47,233 nucleotides of DNA from RGIG7111 sp036839975 (GCA_036839975.1 DAISVU010000011.1:1-47233); one strand, 5' to 3'; numbered from the stretch's first letter, positions 1 through 8,874 are shown. The notes: a model not told the origin generated them from the sequence alone. A program made the numbers and translations.

Positions 1-44
1 CATAAACGCCGGCGATATCGCATTTCTTCGGTTATACTTTTCAT
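1..44 (-). CDS. 5' fragment of an unidentified gene, possibly a transposase
   Basis: An ATG on the minus strand opens a frame that runs off the left edge. Only 14 codons are visible, reading MKSITEEMRYRRRL. The ribosome binding site is weak. The short N-terminus resembles the opening of IS481-like transposases (a TEEMRYR-type start before a helix-turn-helix), but this is far too little to assign a family. It lies downstream of, and on the same strand as, the rpsF-ssb-rpsR operon, separated from it by a terminator. Confidence 0.3.
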   Translation of the reverse strand, partial: MKSITEEMRYRRRL

Positions 45-177
45 CAGAGATGCTCTTTTCGGTACCTTTGTTTTTCAGTCGAAACTTATTGTATCAAAGT
101 ATCTCTCTTTTTTATCTATTTCTGTAACATATGTCTTATCACATTACACAGACAAGTGATGCACAAATGCAGAGATG

Positions 178-206
178 ATAAAAAACCACCCTTTTGAAGG
201 GCGGTT
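178..206 (-). terminator. Rho-independent terminator of rpsF-ssb-rpsR
   Basis: On the minus strand a 10-bp stem (arms 197-206 and 184-193, one G-T pair, 3-base loop) is followed directly by a run of T. It lies 31 bases past the rpsR stop and ends the operon. Confidence 0.88.
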
Positions 207-236
207 ATTCGTGTTCCTGTTGTTTCGGAATGCAGA

Positions 237-473
237 TCAGTCTGCTGAATATGGAAGCAGTGCAACTACTCTTGCGCGTTTAACCGCAGTAGTCACGTCT
301 CTCTGGTGTACAGCGCATGTGCCTGTGATCCTCTTGGGAAGGATCTTTCCGCGGTCTGTTATGTACTTCCTCAGTTTTTCAACATCTTTATAATCTACAG
401 TCTCAGCTTTATCGGCGCAGAACTGGCAGATTTTTCTTCTTCTCATGCCTCCGCGTCTTCTGTTGTCCATCAT
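237..473 (-). CDS. rpsR: 30S ribosomal protein S18
   Basis: The 78-residue protein has the S18 signature: a basic N-terminus, KICQFCADK, then DYKDVEKLRKYI and the GKILPKRITGTC core. It binds 16S rRNA in the small-subunit platform as a heterodimer with S6. The CxxC near residue 16 is the pattern of zinc-binding (C+) S18 forms, although whether metal is bound is not visible here. It is the last gene of the rpsF-ssb-rpsR operon, 19 bases after ssb. AAGGAG lies 9 bases before the chosen ATG; a second ATG follows immediately. Length is normal. Confidence 0.97.
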   Translation of the reverse strand: MMDNRRRGGMRRRKICQFCADKAETVDYKDVEKLRKYITDRGKILPKRITGTCAVHQRDVTTAVKRARVVALLPYSAD

Positions 474-492
474 GACTATAATCTCCTTTCAT

Positions 493-945
493 TTAGAACG
501 GTATGTCATCATCGTCGATCATATTGAATCCTTCCGGGATATCGGTTGACGAGTTTTCTTCAGGAGCTTCATATGAGGCAGATGCCGTCGTCTGCCGGCT
601 CTCGCCTTTATTCGGCTGTTTCTGCTGTCTGTCTCCCCATTCTAAAAATTCAACTCTGTCGGCTACAACGTCTGTAGTATAGATCCTTTGCCCGTTTTTT
701 TCATATGATCCGGTTTGTATCCTGCCTTGGATACCAACAAGTCTTCCCTTAACAAGAAATTTTTCACATAACTCGGCAGTTTTTCCGAAAGCAACGATGT
801 TTGGGAAATCGGTTTGCTCTGTACCATCTTTACGAGTCGGTCTGTTGATGGCAATCGAAAATCTTGCCACGGCCATCTGAGTGCTGCTTGTATATCTTAC
901 GTCAGGATCTCTTGTCAATCTGCCTATCAATGTAACATTGTTCAT
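493..945 (-). CDS. ssb: Single-stranded DNA-binding protein
   Basis: The 150-residue protein starts MNNVTLIGRLTRDPDVRYT and has the OB-fold core with FNRPTRKDG-like and PNIVAFGKTAE segments over residues 1-105. A flexible Gln/Ser-rich linker follows, and the C-terminus is the acidic tip DDDDIPF that recruits replication and repair partners. It coats single-stranded DNA as a tetramer. Its place between rpsF and rpsR is the usual Firmicute order, so the gene is probably co-transcribed from the rpsF promoter. No separate promoter is evident in the 16-base gap upstream. Confidence 0.97.
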   Translation of the reverse strand: MNNVTLIGRLTRDPDVRYTSSTQMAVARFSIAINRPTRKDGTEQTDFPNIVAFGKTAELCEKFLVKGRLVGIQGRIQTGSYEKNGQRIYTTDVVADRVEFLEWGDRQQKQPNKGESRQTTASASYEAPEENSSTDIPEGFNMIDDDDIPF

Positions 946-961
946 CTCTCATACCTCTTTT

Positions 962-1249
962 CTATTTCTCATCTTTGTTGATGATGATGTGTCTCATCAC
1001 AACATCTGAGATCTTGAGTCTTCTGTCGAGTTCTTTTGGCAGAGCAGGGCTTGCTTCGAACTGAATTACCGCATAGTAACCCTCGTTCTTTTTCTGTATC
1101 GGGTAAGCAAGCTTTCTCATGCCCCAGACGTCTACGTCTGAGACTTTTCCGTCCGCTTCTATGATACCTTTAACGGTCTCGATAGCTGCATCCTTCTTTT
1201 CGTCTTCAACTGTAGGGTCTGTGATGAACATAATCTCATAGTTTGTCAT
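962..1249 (-). CDS. rpsF: 30S ribosomal protein S6
   Basis: The 95-residue protein starts MTNYEIMFITDPTVEDEKK and ends with the LDRRLKISDVVMRHIIIN segment typical of S6, which pairs with S18 in the platform of the small subunit. A GTG nine bases upstream could lengthen the frame by three residues, but it overlaps the GGAGGTG ribosome binding site. The ATG at 1249, six bases after GGAGGTG, is therefore the likely start. It is the first gene of rpsF-ssb-rpsR, behind a clear promoter and a structured leader. Confidence 0.96.
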   Translation of the reverse strand: MTNYEIMFITDPTVEDEKKDAAIETVKGIIEADGKVSDVDVWGMRKLAYPIQKKNEGYYAVIQFEASPALPKELDRRLKISDVVMRHIIINKDEK

Positions 1250-1275
1250 AATTTTCACCTCCCTGTGGACTGATG

Positions 1276-1297
1276 GCGCTCCTGAGTTTAGAAGCGC
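1276..1297 (-). promoter_or_regulatory. Hairpin in the rpsF leader
   Basis: Between the promoter and the rpsF start, the transcript can form an 8-bp stem (GCGCTTCT with AGGAGCGC, one G-U pair) around a 6-base loop. Many bacteria control this operon by binding of the S6:S18 dimer to the leader. The hairpin is in the right place for that, but I could not match it to the published consensus. Confidence 0.45.
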
Positions 1298-1319
1298 AGA
1301 GATTTTTACGTACCTAACT

Positions 1320-1347
1320 ATTATATACCAAAACCTCGGAAAATCAA
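1320..1347 (-). promoter_or_regulatory. Promoter of rpsF-ssb-rpsR
   Basis: On the minus strand TTGATT (1347-1342) is followed after 16 bases by a perfect TATAAT (1325-1320). This fits a housekeeping sigma-A promoter about 70 bases ahead of rpsF. Confidence 0.75.
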
Positions 1348-1439
1348 TGCTTTTTTGCGTTAAGTCGCATATTGTCGAAAATGTGCGGAAAGCTTTAGTA
1401 AGCGCCTATAGGGCATATGGAACTGTGAGATATCGATAC

Positions 1440-2375
1440 CTATTTCCACAATATTTCAGGATATATTCCCTTATCCTTCATAGACTGCAATGCCGCGATC
1501 ACGTCCGGTTTATCTTCTTTGTATGTTACACCGTACCATTTGTCATCAGATCGCAGGACTTTGCACTCTGCACGGCCGTCCCGGATGAGACGGTCGGGAA
1601 TATCAGGGAGGAAGTATTCACACTTAAGGGGATTCTCCTTAAGTGCGGTTTCGAGGAAGGCAGGAAATCCCGATATGATTTCATTGATGAAATCTGCAGG
1701 AAATCCCCAAAAATTCATGGATACAACATCGTCGCGGTTCAGTGTCTGCCAGGTTTTGCCTTCATCCTCACTGCAGCATATATCATCGCCGCGTTCCATG
1801 ATCATAGTACGTTCGGTGATTTTTACGAGATAACCGTGCTCATCGACTCCGCATACGCCGCGAGACACATATCCGTTTTCAGTTACAGTCTTTGCAAGTG
1901 TAAAACCGACCATACAGCAATCATATTTCATGTCATATTTCAAGTTGGAGAGATAATCATATACAAGCTGAAAGGCCTCATGTCCGTAGTAATCATCGGC
2001 ATTTATAACTACAAACGGTGCATCTATATAATTCCGCGCCGCCATTACCGCATGCCCGGTTCCCCAGGGTTTTTCACGTCCTTCAGGCACTGTGAAGCCT
2101 TCAGGAATGTCATCTGTCTTCTGGAAGGCATATTCGATTTCCATATGTTTTCCGGCTCTTCGATCGATTAGACTGCGGAAAGCTTCTTCCATTTCTTCTT
2201 TTATAACGAACACCACTTTTTTGAAGCCTGCCATCATAGCATCATAGAGTGAAAAATCCAAAATGATTTCATTTTGGTTGCTGACAGGCTCGATCTGTTT
2301 CAGGCCGCCGAAACGGTTCCCCATCCCCGCCGCCATTATTAGTAATATGGGCTCTTTTGTTTTTTTCTCTTCCAT
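1440..2375 (-). CDS. Nucleotidyltransferase family protein (sugar-phosphate nucleotidylyltransferase type)
   Basis: The 311-residue protein opens with PILLIMAAGMGNRFGGLKQ. This is the G-x-G-x-R-F/M loop plus lysine that binds the nucleotide in NTP transferases that activate sugars or choline. GTGHAVMAA near residue 107 and VVINADDYYG near 122 are the substrate-binding and metal-binding (D-D) segments. The fold is that of GlmU, RmlA and LicC-type enzymes. The substrate cannot be told, and no sugar or choline pathway gene lies beside it. It is transcribed away from the shikimate-kinase-like gene across a 335-base gap. Confidence 0.85.
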   Translation of the reverse strand: MEEKKTKEPILLIMAAGMGNRFGGLKQIEPVSNQNEIILDFSLYDAMMAGFKKVVFVIKEEMEEAFRSLIDRRAGKHMEIEYAFQKTDDIPEGFTVPEGREKPWGTGHAVMAARNYIDAPFVVINADDYYGHEAFQLVYDYLSNLKYDMKYDCCMVGFTLAKTVTENGYVSRGVCGVDEHGYLVKITERTMIMERGDDICCSEDEGKTWQTLNRDDVVSMNFWGFPADFINEIISGFPAFLETALKENPLKCEYFLPDIPDRLIRDGRAECKVLRSDDKWYGVTYKEDKPDVIAALQSMKDKGIYPEILWK

Positions 2376-2710
2376 TATATAAATAATACCCGTATCGTTC
2401 CTTAAGGTTTGTTTGTGTTTGATTTTTTAAACGTTGCGGGCATTTCTCCTTTCCTGTGTACAGGAAATAATAACATATGATGATTTAATAGACAAACCGG
2501 ACAGCCGGAAATAAGTCTTACCACCATCATTTTTCCAAAATATTGCATGAATAATCAGGGTATGATATATTGGCTTAAGTAGAAATGTCTTAAGGCTGAC
2601 CGCACAGGGAAGAATTAAAAGTCCAAAGTATCTGAATACATTATGACACAAACAGTAAAAAATGGAAAGGAGAGTATGATTCAATATCTAAACTGATCAT
2701 ACAAGTAAAA
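2376..2710. other. Divergent intergenic region
   Basis: This 335-base gap separates the divergent nucleotidyltransferase and shikimate-kinase-like genes. Apart from the palindrome at 2450-2467 I see no RNA gene or convincing open frame. An 85-codon minus-strand frame inside it lacks a ribosome binding site and has no recognisable domain. Confidence 0.6.
2450..2467. promoter_or_regulatory. Palindromic operator candidate
   Basis: TTTCCTGT and ACAGGAAA form a perfect 8-bp inverted repeat around a 2-base centre. It lies 75 bases upstream of the nucleotidyltransferase in the divergent gap. The size and symmetry suit a dimeric repressor. No T-run follows, so it is not a terminator. The regulator is unknown. 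Confidence 0.45.
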
Positions 2711-3172
2711 ATGGAAAAACCGGATAGAGTGTTTATAGTGGGATTTATGGGATCAGACCGCATGGGTCTGGGAAAGAGCATAGCGGATGAATACAGCTAT
2801 GAGCTTATATCTTTGGATAAAAAAATAGAAGAGGAAGAAGGCCGATCTATAAAGCGCATATGCATGGTGATGGGTGAACATGAATACAGAAACAGGGAAT
2901 TTGAGATGCTTGAGAAATTATGTGACAAGAGCGGCATTGTGGTGGTGTGCGGAGACGGCATAATTTTCGATGATGATAATCTGAATATCTTAAGGCGGGA
3001 GAAGACCATCGCAGCCGGGACCAATATGACAATTGACGAGCTTTGGGAAAACGCGAAAAACGACAAATCGATACCATATGCGTTCATGACGGAAACAGAT
3101 GAGCATATGAAGTATGAAAAGTTTTACAGTCTTTATCTTGCGCGCAGACACAAATACAGAGAATTTGTATAA
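2711..3172 (+). CDS. Shikimate-kinase-like protein with degenerate ATP site
   Basis: The 153-residue protein aligns by eye with shikimate kinase: hydrophobic strand, GFMGS loop (residues 11-15), a LDKKIE segment (35-40) like the DTDxxIE of the family, and EYRNREFE (58-65) like the FRxxE shikimate-binding segment. Its P-loop is not functional in the usual form. Where the family has GKS/T this protein has D16-R17-M18, and the GGG turn is C80-G-D-G. The start is chosen from homology; its ribosome binding site is poor. It is a stand-alone gene with no aromatic-pathway neighbours. It may bind a small molecule without phosphorylating it, or be a decaying paralogue. Confidence 0.7.
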   Translation: MEKPDRVFIVGFMGSDRMGLGKSIADEYSYELISLDKKIEEEEGRSIKRICMVMGEHEYRNREFEMLEKLCDKSGIVVVCGDGIIFDDDNLNILRREKTIAAGTNMTIDELWENAKNDKSIPYAFMTETDEHMKYEKFYSLYLARRHKYREFV

Positions 3173-3442
3173 AATCCCGCACGGATTTCATATATTATAT
3201 TCGGACCTCCCGTGAGATCCGGGGGGGTGTTAAAAACTTAAGATTTTTGTGGCATTGCATGTTAAAAAGTTGTATACTCTATTGTGTTAGTAATTCTTAC
3301 TAAGTTCCATATGTATTCAGAAAAAGGAAAATAATAAGATAGATTCGGAGCATAAAAGGATATTGCTGCAGCATGAATATTGTTGGGAAAAGTTTTTTAT
3401 TGGGATAACATCAGCAAAACAGAAAGAAAAAAGGAACAGAGC

Positions 3443-5080
3443 ATGGACGAAAAAATTCTTACGGCAAAGAAAGTTGCCGAACTTCGTGAAATTGCAAAAG
3501 CTTTTAATATCGCGGGATATCAGAAGTTAAGAAAGGCGGAGCTAATAAAGGCGCTGACGGATACAGAATATGCCCGGACAGGAGCAGAAAAAACAGAGAC
3601 TGAACCGGCATGCGACGGAGATTCGGTTGTAAAAAAGAAAAAGCCGACAGAGACAAAGAAAGAGAATGAGGAGGATCGGCCTTTGGATGCTGATGACGAA
3701 AAGATCGGTGAAAAAACTGTGACACGAAAAGCCGCTGAAAAGAAGGCGGGTGAAAACAAAAAGACGGATAAAGATGACCTGGGCAACGGAAAAGATGATA
3801 AAGCCTTGACTGAAGGCAAAAACACTGGTCGTAAAAATGGTACCAGGGGTGACAGAAAAAAAACCGGCGGCAGGAATGAAAGCAATGAGAAAGACGGTAA
3901 AGAACCGGTTGCCGAAGAGTCAGACGGAAAGGATAAAAAAAACGAAATTCAACAGGAAGACAGGCCGGAAGTCGAAGGCATACTTGAGCTCGCGGAAGGA
4001 GGGTTCGGATTTCTCAGGTTTTCAAATTTTCTTACAAGTACAGAGGACATATATGTTTCACCAACTCAGATAAGAAGATTCAACCTGAAAACAGGGGATA
4101 AAATAAATGGTATATCAAGAAGACCGAATGAAGGGGAAAAGTTCGGAGCGCTTCTATATGTTAATACGGTCAATGGAGATGAACCCGGTGTTTCTATGAA
4201 AAGACCTGAATTTGAAGAACTCACACCGGTGTTTCCGAATGAACGGATCACGCTTGAAGGCGCAAGCAGAGAACTTTCTATGAGACTTATAGATCTGGTG
4301 GCGCCTATCGGTAAGGGACAGAGAGGTCTTATCGTGGCTCCTCCAAAGGCAGGTAAGACTACGCTCCTGAAGCAGATAGCAAACTCTATAGAAAGAAGTC
4401 ATCCTGAGATCGAGATGATCGTTCTGCTTGTAGATGAACGTCCTGAAGAGGTAACTGATATGAAAAGATCTCTGCACGGCGGCGATGTGATTTATTCGAC
4501 CTTCGATGAAATGCCGCAGCACCACGTGAAAGTTGCCAAGATGGTACTTTCAAGGGCACAGCGGCTCGTTGAACACGGAAAAGATGTTGTTATACTTCTT
4601 GACAGTATCACAAGGCTTGCAAGAGCATACAATCTGGTAGTCTCTCCGTCAGGAAGGACGTTGTCGGGAGGTCTCGACCCGGGCGCGCTTCACAAGCCGA
4701 AGAAATTCTTCGGCGCTGCGAGAAAGCTTGAAGAAGGCGGAAGTATAACTATACTTGCAACCGCACTTGTTGAGACGGGCAGCCGTATGGATGATGTTAT
4801 ATTCGAGGAATTCAAAGGCACCGGGAATATGGAGCTACATCTTGACAGAAAACTGTCGGAAAAGAGGATCTTCCCTGCAATCGATCTGAACAAGTCGGGA
4901 ACAAGAAGAGAAGATCTGCTTATGGACCAAGAAGAATTAGAGGCCATATGGTCTATGCGCAGGGCTCTTTCAAACAGGGACACCCAGGAAGTAACGGAAA
5001 TAATTATAGACAATCTCGCGCATACAAGAAACAACCGTGATTTTGTGCAGGTAATACGTAAAGTCAGATTAGAGGGATAA
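3443..5080 (+). CDS. rho: Transcription termination factor Rho
   Basis: The 545-residue hexameric RNA helicase ends transcription of untranslated RNA. Residues 1-45 are the Rho N-terminal helical domain. A highly charged Lys/Glu/Asp-rich linker of about 125 residues follows, then the cold-shock RNA-binding domain (EGGFGFLRF, about 180-250). The ATPase core has PPKAGKT (K305), LLVDERPEEVTD, the VVILLDSITRLARA Walker B region and the Q/R-loop SGGLDPGALHKPKKFFGAARK. I use the ATG at 3443 because GGAAC lies just before it and the Rho domain starts there; a frame-compatible TTG 63 bases upstream is less likely. The next gene begins 1 base after the stop. Confidence 0.96.
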   Translation: MDEKILTAKKVAELREIAKAFNIAGYQKLRKAELIKALTDTEYARTGAEKTETEPACDGDSVVKKKKPTETKKENEEDRPLDADDEKIGEKTVTRKAAEKKAGENKKTDKDDLGNGKDDKALTEGKNTGRKNGTRGDRKKTGGRNESNEKDGKEPVAEESDGKDKKNEIQQEDRPEVEGILELAEGGFGFLRFSNFLTSTEDIYVSPTQIRRFNLKTGDKINGISRRPNEGEKFGALLYVNTVNGDEPGVSMKRPEFEELTPVFPNERITLEGASRELSMRLIDLVAPIGKGQRGLIVAPPKAGKTTLLKQIANSIERSHPEIEMIVLLVDERPEEVTDMKRSLHGGDVIYSTFDEMPQHHVKVAKMVLSRAQRLVEHGKDVVILLDSITRLARAYNLVVSPSGRTLSGGLDPGALHKPKKFFGAARKLEEGGSITILATALVETGSRMDDVIFEEFKGTGNMELHLDRKLSEKRIFPAIDLNKSGTRREDLLMDQEELEAIWSMRRALSNRDTQEVTEIIIDNLAHTRNNRDFVQVIRKVRLEG

Positions 5081-5081
5081 G

Positions 5082-6137
5082 ATGGATCTTAATAAAATTT
5101 TTATAAAAGATGCAACCCCTGTAAAGACAGGTGGGCAGGCAGTTCTTGACGGGATCATGATGCGCGGTGAAGACAGATCATCGGTTGTTGTCAGGCTTCC
5201 CGACGGCAGCATGCATATAAAAACGCAGGAGATAAAAAACGATGCGAAGTGGAAGAAGGTGCCGGTAATACGCGGGGCAATATCGTTTTTTTCGTCGCTT
5301 GTATTGGATATGCGCGTGCTTATGTATTCGGTAGATGTTTTAAACGAATATGAAATTGAGAATCACCCTGAAGAGGGTGAGCCCGTGGAGCCCGGTAGCC
5401 TTGAAAAGTGGCTTGCAGGTAATTTTGGTGAAAAAGGCGCGTGGGATTTCATGCTTGTAACATCAGTGATTGTTGCAGTGCTGATCAGCATATTCTTCTT
5501 TGTAATGCTTCCGACATGGCTGGTAGGATTTTTGAAAACATGGAAGATAAGTCCGATAGCGCTCAATCTGATAGAAGGCATATCCAGGATAGTGCTTTTT
5601 GTCGCATATGTGATCATGATCTCAAAAATGGAAGATATAAACAGGACATTTCAATTCCATGGTGCTGAACACAAATGCATACACTGTTTTGAGAATGGAC
5701 TCGAGCTTACACCGGAAAACTGTCAGAAATTTTATACGCTGCATCCGAGGTGCGGCACGAGTTTTCTTATGTTTGTAATGGTTATAAGTCTCATAGTTTT
5801 TTCATTTTTAGGCTGGCCGAACATATGGCTTAGAATCATATCCAGGCTTCTTTTACTTCCGTTGATAGCAGGACTTTCATACGAGCTTTTGAAGTGGGCC
5901 GGCAGGAGTGACAACCGCTTTGTAAAAATACTCAGTATCCCGGGACTCTACCTGCAGAAGCTTACAACCAGAGAACCGGATGTGGAGCAGCTGGAAGTGG
6001 CTATAGCTGCTATGAAGGCTGCAATGTGCGGCAGGGACGAACCGTGCATAGAGGGCATATGTGATAAAGAAGGAAAACTCATAAAACCATATGTGAGAAA
6101 TGAGGTGAAAAACGGCGGCGCAGAAAAACCGGTATAA
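5082..6137 (+). CDS. DUF1385 family membrane protein (YqhQ-like)
   Basis: The 351-residue protein opens TGGQAVLDGIMMRGEDR and contains FQFHGAEHKCIHCFENG and LHPRCGTSFL, the hallmark segments of DUF1385. About four hydrophobic segments (residues 120-150, 160-185, 225-250, 255-275) predict an integral membrane protein with its N-terminal domain in the cytoplasm. The biochemical role is not known. The gene starts 1 base after rho and lies ahead of prmC, the arrangement found in many Clostridia. A rpmE (L31) gene, often found in this cluster, is absent here. Confidence 0.9.
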   Translation: MDLNKIFIKDATPVKTGGQAVLDGIMMRGEDRSSVVVRLPDGSMHIKTQEIKNDAKWKKVPVIRGAISFFSSLVLDMRVLMYSVDVLNEYEIENHPEEGEPVEPGSLEKWLAGNFGEKGAWDFMLVTSVIVAVLISIFFFVMLPTWLVGFLKTWKISPIALNLIEGISRIVLFVAYVIMISKMEDINRTFQFHGAEHKCIHCFENGLELTPENCQKFYTLHPRCGTSFLMFVMVISLIVFSFLGWPNIWLRIISRLLLLPLIAGLSYELLKWAGRSDNRFVKILSIPGLYLQKLTTREPDVEQLEVAIAAMKAAMCGRDEPCIEGICDKEGKLIKPYVRNEVKNGGAEKPV

Positions 6138-6246
6138 AACAGGCGATACAAAAGACGACGCGGGAAAAAGTTGGTGAAAAAGTTTATGCGGGGATGCGAG
6201 CCGTACTGTATTTCACAGAAAGTTGAGTTGAAAGGACGATGATAAA

Positions 6247-7155
6247 ATGAGCCTGGTGCTTAAGGATATGCTGGGAACGGGTGAATACCGGCTGATGCAG
6301 GCAGGGGTGATGAACCCCAAGGCGGATGCGGAAGAATTGTATATGCACCTTATGGGCGTTGATAAAACAAGAATATTTATGGACAGGGACAAGCCCGTTG
6401 ATATTGAGATAAGAAAGCAGTACTTTGAACTTATAGACAGAAGAAAAAAACGTGAGCCTCTTCAGTATATAGTGGGAACGCAGAATTTCATGGGGATGGA
6501 CTTTATAGTGAATGAAAAAGTCCTGATTCCAAGACCTGAGACAGAGCAGGTGGTAGAAAGGGCGCTTAAGATAATACTTAATAAAAAAAAGAGCATTGAC
6601 GAGAGAAGGGATGAACGCGATTTTATCGGAAGGATATCGCCCAGACGCATATGGAAGGTGCTGGATCTTTGCTGTGGATGCGGGGCAATCGGTGTGACCG
6701 TTGCAAAACGCTGTATGACTGCCAGAGTCACGGCAACGGACATAAGTAAAGAAGCCATTGTGACTGCAGAAAAGAATGCGGCAAAATTCAGAGCGAAGGT
6801 TGAATTTTACTGCGGTGATGTTTTTGAGCCGGTCAGAAAAAAAAGCTATGACATAATTATTTCAAATCCGCCTTACATAAAATCATATATGATTCCGGTG
6901 CTGCAGGAAGAGATCAAAACATTTGAGCCGTTATCAGCTTTGGACGGAGGTGAGGACGGACTCGACTTTTACCGATGCATAATATCAGAGGCGCCGGCGC
7001 ATCTTAAAAGACGCGGAGTGCTTATAATGGAGACAGGTCATGATCAGGGACATGAAACAAAAGCCCTTGTAGAAAAAAATGCCGCCTATAGTCAATGTAT
7101 GGTGATAAAGGATCTCAACGGTTACGATCGCATACTGATCGCAACCGTCAAGTAG
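6247..7155 (+). CDS. prmC: Peptide chain release factor N5-glutamine methyltransferase
   Basis: The 302-residue SAM-dependent enzyme methylates the glutamine of the GGQ motif of release factors RF1 and RF2. The N-terminal helical domain (1-75) precedes REPLQYIVGTQNFMG and LIPRPETE. The SAM-binding motif is VLDLCCGCGAIGV, and the catalytic signature NPPY is at residues 207-210. Positions 113-135 hold a short basic insertion (KKKSIDERRDERDF) compared with typical members. GAAAGGA precedes the ATG. The usual partner prfA is not next to it; the following gene is thrC behind its own leader. Confidence 0.94.
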   Translation: MSLVLKDMLGTGEYRLMQAGVMNPKADAEELYMHLMGVDKTRIFMDRDKPVDIEIRKQYFELIDRRKKREPLQYIVGTQNFMGMDFIVNEKVLIPRPETEQVVERALKIILNKKKSIDERRDERDFIGRISPRRIWKVLDLCCGCGAIGVTVAKRCMTARVTATDISKEAIVTAEKNAAKFRAKVEFYCGDVFEPVRKKSYDIIISNPPYIKSYMIPVLQEEIKTFEPLSALDGGEDGLDFYRCIISEAPAHLKRRGVLIMETGHDQGHETKALVEKNAAYSQCMVIKDLNGYDRILIATVK

Positions 7156-7232
7156 TTATAAGGGAAATGTTTTTTTATAATCAAAAAAGACCTAAAAGGG
7201 TGTAGCCGGGATCTACCGTATAGTGGTAAAAT

Positions 7233-7274
7233 AATTGTGAAATCTCGGAGTAAGCGCTTACAGCCTTTACAATT
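7233..7274 (+). promoter_or_regulatory. Structured element in the thrC leader
   Basis: A perfect 12-bp palindrome GTAAGCGCTTAC (7250-7261) sits inside a wider inverted repeat, AATTGT...ACAATT (7233-7238 with 7269-7274). It lies about 90 bases before thrC. It could be an operator or a leader RNA fold. I looked for T-box features (specifier loop, GGTGG antiterminator) and did not find them. Confidence 0.4.
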
Positions 7275-7365
7275 TTCAATAGACCTGAAGACTGAATCAT
7301 AGCCTTCGGGCGTTACATCATAGATTTAAAGTAAATGAATATATTAAAAGAAGAAAGGAAAAATC

Positions 7366-8853
7366 GTGATACATTATCAGAGTACGAGAGGAAGTAAATA
7401 TATCAAGACTTCAGCACAAGCTATAATACAGGGGATTGCAGAGGACAAGGGTCTCTATGTCCCAAGCAAGATACCGGAGCTACCGTTTGCAATAGAGGAT
7501 ATGGTAGGCAAGCCGTATCAGGAAGTGGTATTTAAGATAATAAAAGCGTTCTTTGAGGATTTCACGGATGAGGAGATGCGCGTGTGCATTGACGGAGCAT
7601 ATGACGATAAATTCGAAAAGAAAGAAATAGTACCGGTAGTAAAAGCGGGCGGCGCATATTTCCTGGAGCTGTATCATGGAAAAACAGCGGCGTTTAAGGA
7701 TATGGCTCTTTCGATACTGCCATATCTTTTGACAACAGCAATGCGAAAGGAAAAGGAAGATAAAAAAATATGCATACTGACCGCAACTTCAGGTGACACC
7801 GGCAAGGCGGCGCTTGAAGGTTTTGCCGATGTAGCCGGGACGGAGATCATAGTGTTTTATCCCAATAAGGGCGTCAGTGAAATGCAGGAGCGTCAGATGA
7901 TAACACAGACCGGAAACAATACAAGAGTTTTTGCGGTAAACGGAAATTTCGATGATGCGCAGACAGGGGTGAAAAAGATATTCGGGGATGATAAGTTCGC
8001 TGAAAAACTTGCAGACAAGGGATACAGACTCTCATCTGCAAATTCGATAAATATAGGGAGACTGATTCCTCAGGTCGCATATTATGTATACGGTTACATC
8101 AGACTCGTTGAACAAGGTGTAATAGAACCGGGAGATGAGATAAACATAACTGTTCCGACCGGGAATTTCGGTAACATTCTTGCAGCGTACTATGCGGGGC
8201 AGATGGGCATTCCTGTCAAAAAATTCATATGCGCATCGAATGAAAACAAGGTTCTGACTGATTTTATAAACACAGGCACATACAATACAAACCGAGAATT
8301 CTTCCTGACGAATTCACCGTCTATGGACATACTGATCTCCAGCAACCTCGAAAGACTACTGTACCATTTAAGCGGGGAGAACGGTGAGGAGATAAGTGGT
8401 CTAATGGACGAACTTGAAAAGAAAAAGAAGTATACTGTAAGCCCGAAGATCAATTATGCACTCGATCGTTTTTACGGCGGTCATGCCGACATGACGAGAG
8501 CAAATCAGATCATAGGGACTATGTATGAGAGAAACAGTTATTTGATGGATACTCACACTGCGGTCGGATATAGGGTATATGCAGATTACGCAGCATATAC
8601 CGGGGATAAGACGCCGACGCTTGTCGCTTCTACCGCGAGCGCATATAAGTTTGCGGACAGCGTCGCGCATTCCATAGGACTTGGTGATGCAGACGATGGA
8701 TTTGCATATATAGAAATGTTGCATGAAGAGACCGGCGTCAGGATCCCTTCGGCACTTAAGGATCTTGATAAAAAAGAGATACTCCACAGAGGAATACTAG
8801 ATATAGATCAGATGAAGGATGCAGTATATGAGTGTCTTAAACTGCATAACTGA
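7366..8853 (+). CDS. thrC: Threonine synthase
   Basis: The 495-residue PLP enzyme converts O-phospho-homoserine to threonine and phosphate. The opening YQSTRGS, the PLP lysine K111 in GKTAAFKD, TATSGDTGKAALEGF and the VPTGNFGNILAAYYA segment are all typical. The length matches the long (fungal/enteric-like) class of threonine synthase. The start is GTG, five bases after AAGAAAGGAAA-type purines. The gene is monocistronic: 210 bases of leader precede it and a strong hairpin follows. Confidence 0.96.
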   Translation: MIHYQSTRGSKYIKTSAQAIIQGIAEDKGLYVPSKIPELPFAIEDMVGKPYQEVVFKIIKAFFEDFTDEEMRVCIDGAYDDKFEKKEIVPVVKAGGAYFLELYHGKTAAFKDMALSILPYLLTTAMRKEKEDKKICILTATSGDTGKAALEGFADVAGTEIIVFYPNKGVSEMQERQMITQTGNNTRVFAVNGNFDDAQTGVKKIFGDDKFAEKLADKGYRLSSANSINIGRLIPQVAYYVYGYIRLVEQGVIEPGDEINITVPTGNFGNILAAYYAGQMGIPVKKFICASNENKVLTDFINTGTYNTNREFFLTNSPSMDILISSNLERLLYHLSGENGEEISGLMDELEKKKKYTVSPKINYALDRFYGGHADMTRANQIIGTMYERNSYLMDTHTAVGYRVYADYAAYTGDKTPTLVASTASAYKFADSVAHSIGLGDADDGFAYIEMLHEETGVRIPSALKDLDKKEILHRGILDIDQMKDAVYECLKLHN

Positions 8854-8874
8854 GAGAGTTATATAAAATAGGGG

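Noticed and set aside
1347..2171. 274-codon plus-strand frame
   Set aside because: It lies antisense over the nucleotidyltransferase gene, and its protein has the Cys/His/Ile-rich composition of a shadow frame.
2427..2684. 85-codon minus-strand frame in the gap beside the nucleotidyltransferase
   Set aside because: No ribosome binding site, no recognisable domain, and it covers the palindrome and the control region of two divergent genes.
7166..7365. Threonine T-box riboswitch before thrC
   Set aside because: The leader is long enough, but I could not find a specifier loop or the conserved antiterminator bulge sequence.
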